This document shows positions 58,914-64,000 of a DNA stretch of 64,000 nt, piece by piece (the stretch's first letter is position 1; each line of letters begins with the position of its first letter). The stretch covers positions 496,001 to 560,000 of the forward strand of contig CAKKNE010000005.1 of the NCBI GenBank assembly GCA_918797485.1, written 5' to 3'. This stretch comes from Pelagomonas calceolata. Lineage: Eukaryota; Sar; Pelagophyceae; Pelagomonadales; Pelagomonadaceae. The notes below the pieces were generated by a model, which worked only from the letters and a program-made list of their open reading frames with translations, ran no database searches and had not been told where the DNA came from. Position numbers and translations under genes: made by a program.

Positions 58914-59464
58914 GGTTTTAACTGCTGCTGTTGTCTCTGTTACTGCGACGCGCCTGCTTCGCGCTGCCTGAGTGCTGCTCGCTTTGCCTGCTTTGCTGCT
59001 GCAATCGCTTGGCTTTGCTGCGTCCGCGCAATCTCTTGCGCGCTTTTCAGCGGTGCGTGTGCGCTGCTGCTGCGTCGATACGCAACTTCTACGATGCTTG
59101 CGCCTCACTTGACGCAAAGACGAGTCGCTGCAAATGCAACTTTCGAGCGCCGGAGAGCGGAGGTTAGAGGGCTCCACACGGCGTATGCTACCCTTGAACG
59201 CCCCGCCAGACCCGTCAAGAAGGGGGAGCGAGCGCGGCCGGAATTTCGCACGGGTTTCGCGCGCTCATGGTCGGCCAGTTTTGGGCCTCCAGGCATCGCA
59301 GCGCTGCTCCAAGTGTTGGATTTTACGGCCCCAGGTGATATCGTCATCGCTGCGCTTCAGTGCACTCGCAGCGAACCAGCCGCAAGCTGCAGACTGTGCG
59401 GGAGAGCAGGAGTGCTCTCCGCGCTGCCAGCAGCACCACACGACTGCGACAGAGACACGCAGCC
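58914..59464. other. Divergent promoter of asparagine synthetase and the SDR-like gene
   Basis: About 550 bp. It is rich in CTGCTG/GCTTTGC-type runs near 58920-59070, with only biased open frames. No copy of the palindromic element is seen here. Confidence 0.4.
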
Positions 59465-60346
59465 ATGCAGCGCCTGCTCCTCGCCTCACTCGTGGCCGCA
59501 GCCGCCGCCGCGGCGCCGCGACGCGTCGCCGTGACGGGCGCCGGCGGCCAGACGGGCCAGCTCGCGTTCCGGCGCATGTTAGCGAGACGCGACGAGTTCG
59601 ACCCGATAGGAATAGTACGAAACGCGCAAAGGCGGGACGAGCTCGTCGAGAAGGGAGTGCCAGCGGACAACGTGCGCGTCGCCGACGTGACTGATGCACA
59701 AGCGATCCTCGAAGCGCTCGAGGGCTGCGAAGCGTTGCTCATCGGCTCGTCGGCGAAAGTCGCGACGCTCGAGTTCGACACTGGTGTGATTGACCCGGCG
59801 ACGGGCCGGCCCAAGCTCGGCTTCCCGAAGGGCCAGCCCTATGAAGTGGACTGGCTCGGCCAGAGGAATCAGATTGACGCCGCGAAAAAGTGTGGTTGTA
59901 CCCATGTCGTGATCTGCTCGAGCATGGGCGGGACAAATCCTGATCACATGCTCAACGGCTTGGGGCGGGACGACGGCGACCCTGCGACAAAAGGGAACAT
60001 CCTCCAGTGGAAACGGAAAGCTGAGCAATATTTGATTGAGAGCGGGCTCACGTACACGATCATTCATCCGGGCGGCCTGGTGGACAAGCCGGGCGGCTGC
60101 CGCGAATTAGTCGTAGGTGTCGACGACGTCATGGTCGACGGCGAGGGGACGAACACGATTCCTAGGGACGACGTCGCCGAGACCATGGTCCAGGCCCTGC
60201 GCCACGAGGCGTTCCGGAACCGGTCCTTCGACCTGCGGTCGAAGCTCGAGGGCGACGGCGACCCGACGTCCGACTTTGCGCGGCTCCTGGCGCCGCTCGG
60301 GGGGCGCGACTGCGACTACTCGCTGGGGAAGATTCCGGACGATTAA
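59465..60346 (+). CDS. NAD(P)-binding SDR/NmrA-like protein, signal-bearing
   Basis: The product is 293 residues from the ATG at 59465. The N-terminus (MQRLLLASLVAAAAAAAPRR) looks like a signal or plastid-entry sequence. VAVTGAGGQTGQLAFRRM is the dinucleotide loop, RVADVTDAQAILEALEGCEA the second strand and helix, and HVVICSSMGGTNPDHMLNG the extended-SDR active-site region. WKRKAEQYLIESGLTYTIIH, then PGGLVDKPGG, is typical of atypical SDRs of the At5g02240/TIC62 type. The family includes NADP(H)-binding plastid proteins; a redox or tethering role is inferred. Confidence 0.8.
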   Translation: MQRLLLASLVAAAAAAAPRRVAVTGAGGQTGQLAFRRMLARRDEFDPIGIVRNAQRRDELVEKGVPADNVRVADVTDAQAILEALEGCEALLIGSSAKVATLEFDTGVIDPATGRPKLGFPKGQPYEVDWLGQRNQIDAAKKCGCTHVVICSSMGGTNPDHMLNGLGRDDGDPATKGNILQWKRKAEQYLIESGLTYTIIHPGGLVDKPGGCRELVVGVDDVMVDGEGTNTIPRDDVAETMVQALRHEAFRNRSFDLRSKLEGDGDPTSDFARLLAPLGGRDCDYSLGKIPDD

Positions 60347-60362
60347 TAATAGTGTGTCTTAT

Positions 60363-61952
60363 CTAGAGGTACACGACCACCGCGGCGGCGCCCTCCGACT
60401 GCTCCGAGATGCGTGCGCCGGCCCGACCGAACGTGAGTTCGTGCATGTCTCCGTCCGCATCCAGCTCGATGCGCCAGCAGTAGTTGAACTTTTCGGCTTC
60501 ATAGGTCTTCCTGACGTGTTCCAGCACCATTTGATTCATACGATCACCACCTACATCATTTTCTCGAAAATGCGCGAGCTGGTCCTCCAAAGATTCTCCT
60601 TTGTTTGCCCCTCCGTGACGGTCGTTCGTCCCACCGATCACCATAATCTGGTCCCCGACGACGACACAGGTGGAGTGCTCGTAATTGACCCCCGAGAGAG
60701 GAGTCGTCACGCCCTCCTGCAGCGCCCGGAGGTCGTCGGCCGTCGGCGCGCGGTCCACTTCCACCACGTAGCGCTCCTCCTTCTTCTGCGACGGTCGCGC
60801 GTGCGAGAAATGGCTCGGCAATTCTCGAATCTCCGTCCACCACTTGCCGAGCCATTTCTCTAGGTGCTGCTCGTCGTCCGTGACGAGGATGTCGAAGGGC
60901 CCGGTGCGGCCTGCGCTACACTGTTCGAACGCGCCGTAGTCGCCGATGATCCGTCCCTTCGTGCCGCGCACCGCGACCGGCCGGCAGATGCCAAGGCCGC
61001 CGTCAGTATTCCAACCCCTCACGCGATCCGGCGTGACGTCGCTCTTCTCGACGCGGCGGAGCACGGTCGGCTCCTCGTACGTGCGCCCACGCCGAACGGC
61101 GAGTAACCGCGGCGCATAAAGGTAGCAATGTCGCCCGTGGAAGATCATCAGGTGGCTGCCGACCGCGGCGGCACAGCCCCCGAATACTTTGCCCTTGACG
61201 GGCGGGAGGAACTCCCAGCGGTCCGCGGCCGCGTCGTAGCGCTCCACAGTATTGCTCTCGTCGCCGAACGCCTGGCCGCCGGCGACGACGAGCTGACCTT
61301 CGAGCAGAGCGCCCACCGCCCGCCAGCGCGGGTGACCCAGCCGCGCGCCGGCCGACCAGAGCCCCGTCTTCGGATCAAAGATCTCGCACGACCGGAGTTC
61401 GGGTCCGGTCTGACCAATACCGCCCGCACACATAATGCGCCCATCCGGCAGCGCGGCCACGATGGGCGCGTGGCGGGGGCACGGCACGCCCGGCGCCTCG
61501 CTCCACGTCGCCGTCCAGAGGTCGTAGACGAGCGTCCTTTCGGGCGCCTCACCAAATTTGTGACTACCGCCCACGACATATATCTTGCGGCCGACGGCCG
61601 CGGCGCCATGGAGATAGCGCGGCTCCGGCATCGGCGGGCCGTCGAACCATGGCCCACCGAGGCCAATCCTAAAGCTGATCTTCGTTGAGATGTTGCCGCT
61701 GGTGCCTGGAAAATAGTCGCTCCCGCCGATCAGCGCGATGAGCGGCTCGGTGTCCATCGTCGCGCGCAGGTCGCTCAACTCTTTGCTCTCCACCGAGGCC
61801 CGCCAGGATTTACAGACGGCGCGCGCCTGGACGAGGCTTTTGAGGTCGACAGGGGCCAAAATACGAGCCAGGAGCTCGTCCGGCAAGTAGTTGGCGCCAG
61901 TGGTCATGGAGGCGAAATCATTCGTCATCGATGCAACGTCGTCCGTAGCCAT
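60363..61952 (-). CDS. F-box / Kelch-repeat protein
   Basis: The product is 529 residues from the ATG at 61952. The F-box-like region is at about 20-50 (YLPDELLARILAPVDLKSLV, QARAVCKSWRASV). Kelch blades follow: YLHGAAAVGRKIYVVGGSHK, HAPIVAALPDGRIMCAGGIG, WRAVGALLEGQLVVAGGQAF and VFGGCAAAVGSHLMIFHGRH, with a final blade near STCVVVGDQIMVIGGTNDRH after a non-repeat insert. The stop is only 17 bp from that of the convergent SDR gene. Kelch F-box proteins choose substrates for SCF ligases; in plants and algae some are light- or clock-linked, which cannot be judged here. Confidence 0.82.
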   Translation of the reverse strand: MATDDVASMTNDFASMTTGANYLPDELLARILAPVDLKSLVQARAVCKSWRASVESKELSDLRATMDTEPLIALIGGSDYFPGTSGNISTKISFRIGLGGPWFDGPPMPEPRYLHGAAAVGRKIYVVGGSHKFGEAPERTLVYDLWTATWSEAPGVPCPRHAPIVAALPDGRIMCAGGIGQTGPELRSCEIFDPKTGLWSAGARLGHPRWRAVGALLEGQLVVAGGQAFGDESNTVERYDAAADRWEFLPPVKGKVFGGCAAAVGSHLMIFHGRHCYLYAPRLLAVRRGRTYEEPTVLRRVEKSDVTPDRVRGWNTDGGLGICRPVAVRGTKGRIIGDYGAFEQCSAGRTGPFDILVTDDEQHLEKWLGKWWTEIRELPSHFSHARPSQKKEERYVVEVDRAPTADDLRALQEGVTTPLSGVNYEHSTCVVVGDQIMVIGGTNDRHGGANKGESLEDQLAHFRENDVGGDRMNQMVLEHVRKTYEAEKFNYCWRIELDADGDMHELTFGRAGARISEQSEGAAAVVVYL

Positions 61953-62107
61953 GGGGACGGTATGCGCGCCGCGGCGGCGTGCCAAAAAATATAATTGGTC
62001 TCACAAAACGGGTTTTCCGGCGCCCCGCGGACGGACTCGGGTCAGTGCTAGAGGGGCTGCTCAATAAGCGACCCTCTGAGTAGCGGGAATTTGTTCCATT
62101 CTTACTC

Positions 62108-62815
62108 CTACCGGACGCATCGCGCGTACCACGCGCTCCGCTGCGCCGCGACGCCAGCCTCGAACGCCGCACGCACAACGCCGTCGTCGGGATCATCCAC
62201 CCAAGAGGCGTCGCAGGTCCCCAGGGACGACGAGACGTCGCTGGATGACGCGTCGTCCTCTCCGGGAAACGCCCGGAGCAGCGCGCGCCACTCCGAACCA
62301 CGCAAGTAATTCGACGCCCACCCAGCGCCTAACCGTTCCAAATCGACGCACGCCAGCGCGAGGGGCAGGTCGTAGAGCTGCGCGAGGAGGTAGGCCGCAA
62401 AGGCGCGCGAGCCCCGGCCGCAGACGTAGACCGGAGGTCCCTCGACCAAGTGCGGCGCCAGGTTCCGCGCCTGCACCACGACGTCGTCCGACACGACCTC
62501 AGCGATGCGGAAGTCGTACTCGAGCCGCTCCAGCGCGCCCCTTCTTTCCCAGTGGGGATCCGGCCCGACCATCAAGAGCCCAGGCACGGCCCAGAAGCTT
62601 CCGGGAATCGGGCCCGCTCGACTGCGGAAGGGGAAGGGCGGCGCCCGCGCCAGTATGGCGGGGTGCGGCCGCCACGCGAGCGCCGGTTCAGGCTCCGGTC
62701 CCGGTAACGGGCGCGGCGGGTAGACGTAGTTCGCTCGGTGGTGGTCTATCGGTTCGTCGTCGTCGCCGTGCGGGAGCCAGGGGTCGTCGCTGCGCGGAGG
62801 CAGGACGTCGGTCAT
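62108..62815 (-). CDS. Proline-rich protein with a possible degenerate phosphatase-like core
   Basis: The product is 235 residues from the ATG at 62815 (MTDVLPPRSDD). A Pro-rich first third (YPPRPLPGPEPEPALAWRPH) precedes VPGLLMVGPDPHWERRGALE, RLEYDFRIAEVVSDDVVV and VEGPPVYVCGRGSRAFAAYL. The last vaguely recalls a dual-specificity phosphatase loop, but the Cys-to-Arg spacing is one short, so it is unlikely to be active as such. The C-terminus is acidic. Family uncertain. Confidence 0.5.
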   Translation of the reverse strand: MTDVLPPRSDDPWLPHGDDDEPIDHHRANYVYPPRPLPGPEPEPALAWRPHPAILARAPPFPFRSRAGPIPGSFWAVPGLLMVGPDPHWERRGALERLEYDFRIAEVVSDDVVVQARNLAPHLVEGPPVYVCGRGSRAFAAYLLAQLYDLPLALACVDLERLGAGWASNYLRGSEWRALLRAFPGEDDASSSDVSSSLGTCDASWVDDPDDGVVRAAFEAGVAAQRSAWYARCVR

Positions 62816-63010
62816 CGTTTTCGCAGAGTGGCCGCGTGACACTGTGGCCTTTGTCGGAGAGCGTAGGGGCAGCCCCTCACTGGCGCCGCGGCGGCCGGCG
62901 TCCCGTGGCGGCGGGCGTCTGGCGCTTAGAAAGGGTCAGTTGGGCTTGTGCTGGACGTCCGCGACGCACTCGGGCTCCGCAAGCCTCCTGAGAGCCTCGG
63001 GGCGCTGTGC

Positions 63011-63034
63011 GCTAGTGTCTTACATGCCGCTAGC
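63011..63034. promoter_or_regulatory. Palindromic promoter element, copy 11
   Basis: On the minus strand it reads GCTAGCG, GCATG, TAAGACACTAGC, the same as copies 3 and 5. It is in the divergent gap 62816-63148, 196 bp from the Pro-rich gene's start and 115 bp from the oxygenase start. Confidence 0.6.
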
Positions 63035-63148
63035 TCAGCTCAGCGCTCTCACGTTCAAGCGCTGCTGTCGCGACCGCTGGGCCACGAAAAAATACCTTGG
63101 TGCAGTCATTCAGACCCATATAAAGTCGCGGATCCACGCCAGCCAGCG

Positions 63149-64000
63149 ATGCGGGTCGTGGTGCCGCTCGCAGCGCTGCTGCTCGGGACGACCGTCGAGC
63201 CGCTCGCGCTGAAGAGGAGAGGAGGCCTCACGAAAAGCAAGAAGAAAAAGAAGCTCAAGAAGGCACCGCCGCCCGCGCCCGTCGCGCGGGCGCCGCGGGC
63301 GCCGCTCTCGTGGTCGCTCTCGCCGGAAGAGCACATGGCCGCCGTCTCAAATGCAGTCGCGAGCGCCGCCGACGGCATACAAACAGCGCTCGCCGACGGC
63401 AACTTCTTCGCAAAAGAGTCGTTCCTCGACGAGAGGAGTGTACAAGCGATGGCTGAGGAAGCAAGACGCCTAGATCCTACACTAGTGCCGTCACAGTCGA
63501 CGCGCTACGAAGCCGGAAATACAATCGCCTACGACAAGGAGGGCGTGCGGTCGACGCAAATTCTGGGAGGGAACGATTATGACAAGGCGCCGCGACTGAC
63601 CGAATACGTGGTTTCGCTCACGGCAGCCCTGTCGGGCGTCGCCGGGCAAGTGAGACCGCTCTCGCCGAGTCGCCAGACGAACAAACTCGCGGTCTGCGAT
63701 GCGATCGGCGCGTCGTACCCAAAACACATCGATAATGGCGGTGGTGATGACCCGCGCCTGCTGACCGCTATATTATATTTGAGTGGAGATGTCGACGGGG
63801 GCCGCTTCCGCTCATATCAAGCGACGGAGGACGTCGTCACGGCGGAGGTCGCGCCGGCGCCGGGCACCTTTGTGTGCTTCTGGAGCGACCGCCTCGTCCA
63901 CGACGTCTCCGCCGTCACCCGTTTAGATGAGGCGCGGTGGGCGCTGACCGTCTGGCTCTGCACGGACGACGACGTCGTCGAGGCGACGCCCGATGAAGTC
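63149..64000 (+). CDS. Prolyl-4-hydroxylase-like 2OG-Fe(II) oxygenase, runs off the window
   Basis: 284 codons are visible, open to the last base, so the C-terminus is missing. The N-terminus (MRVVVPLAALLLGTTVEPLA) is a signal peptide followed by a Lys-rich stretch (KRRGGLTKSKKKKKLKK). The oxygenase core shows PKHIDNGGGDDPRLLTAILY with the HxD metal ligands, then GGRFRSYQATEDVV, PAPGTFVCFWSDRLVHDVSA with the distal His, and RWALTVWLC with the 2-oxoglutarate-binding Arg. The pattern is closest to the EGLN/prolyl hydroxylase branch. Location is probably ER or plastid because of the leader. Confidence 0.8.
   Translation, partial: MRVVVPLAALLLGTTVEPLALKRRGGLTKSKKKKKLKKAPPPAPVARAPRAPLSWSLSPEEHMAAVSNAVASAADGIQTALADGNFFAKESFLDERSVQAMAEEARRLDPTLVPSQSTRYEAGNTIAYDKEGVRSTQILGGNDYDKAPRLTEYVVSLTAALSGVAGQVRPLSPSRQTNKLAVCDAIGASYPKHIDNGGGDDPRLLTAILYLSGDVDGGRFRSYQATEDVVTAEVAPAPGTFVCFWSDRLVHDVSAVTRLDEARWALTVWLCTDDDVVEATPDEV

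Noticed and set aside
62108-62815. Assigning the Pro-rich protein as an active dual-specificity phosphatase
   Set aside because: The loop VYVCGRGSRA has the Arg one residue too close to the Cys and lacks the preceding His, so the call is not supported.

Overview
This is a gene-dense, GC-rich nuclear region of a eukaryotic alga, most likely a stramenopile with a secondary plastid and plausibly a pelagophyte related to Aureococcus or Pelagomonas. That placement is inference. It rests on spliced but intron-poor genes, a Tic22-type plastid import protein whose signal peptide is followed by Ala-Phe as in heterokont bipartite targeting, several other short N-terminal signal sequences, BspA-type repeats, and short introns with terminal inverted repeats that look like the introner elements known from Aureococcus and Micromonas. 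There is no operon structure, and genes alternate strands with 20-500 bp between them.

Layout. 0.3-9.2 kb: a spliced aldo-keto reductase/TIR-like fusion, a Lys/Thr/Pro-rich protein, two tandem F-box/leucine-rich paralogues, a small secreted protein and Tic22. 9.2-23 kb: a GSK3 kinase, a small methyltransferase, two unknown proteins, a PAF-acetylhydrolase-like lipase, a secreted SRCR-PhyH oxygenase, a PLAC8 protein, a P-loop kinase, an ABC1/ADCK kinase, a Rossmann protein and a TIPIN/Csm3 fork-protection protein. 23.2-31 kb: a gene-poor island with a LINE-type reverse transcriptase, exactly three 751-bp tandem units just behind it, and about 1.4 kb of visibly AT-richer unassigned DNA. 31-46.8 kb: a polycystin channel, small proteins, an ecto-apyrase, a Sel1/EF-hand/BspA protein with a CaaX end, a tRNA-splicing endonuclease subunit, a monoacylglycerol lipase, a BTB protein, a HAD phosphatase, an unknown protein and a CDK. 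46.9-64 kb: a 2437-residue TRANK1-like ankyrin/helicase protein, an unknown two-exon protein, asparagine synthetase, an SDR-like protein, an F-box/Kelch protein, a proline-rich protein and a prolyl-4-hydroxylase-like gene running off the end.

Two patterns link otherwise unrelated genes. First, eleven copies of a 21-25 bp imperfect palindrome (full form GCTAGCG-N5/6-TAAGACACTAGC) all lie between genes, 80-241 bp upstream of start codons and usually between divergent genes. It looks like a shared promoter element. Second, six short introns have inverted-repeat-like ends and flanking 8-bp direct repeats. In these the splice acceptor is the terminal CAG of the element and the donor (GT or GC) is the first two bases of the left target duplication. 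Removing each element plus one target copy restores the reading frame, and in at least two cases the expected family alignment. Three longer introns share internal sequence and may be an older or different class.

Splice sites, starts and functions are read from sequence alone, with no transcript or database evidence.
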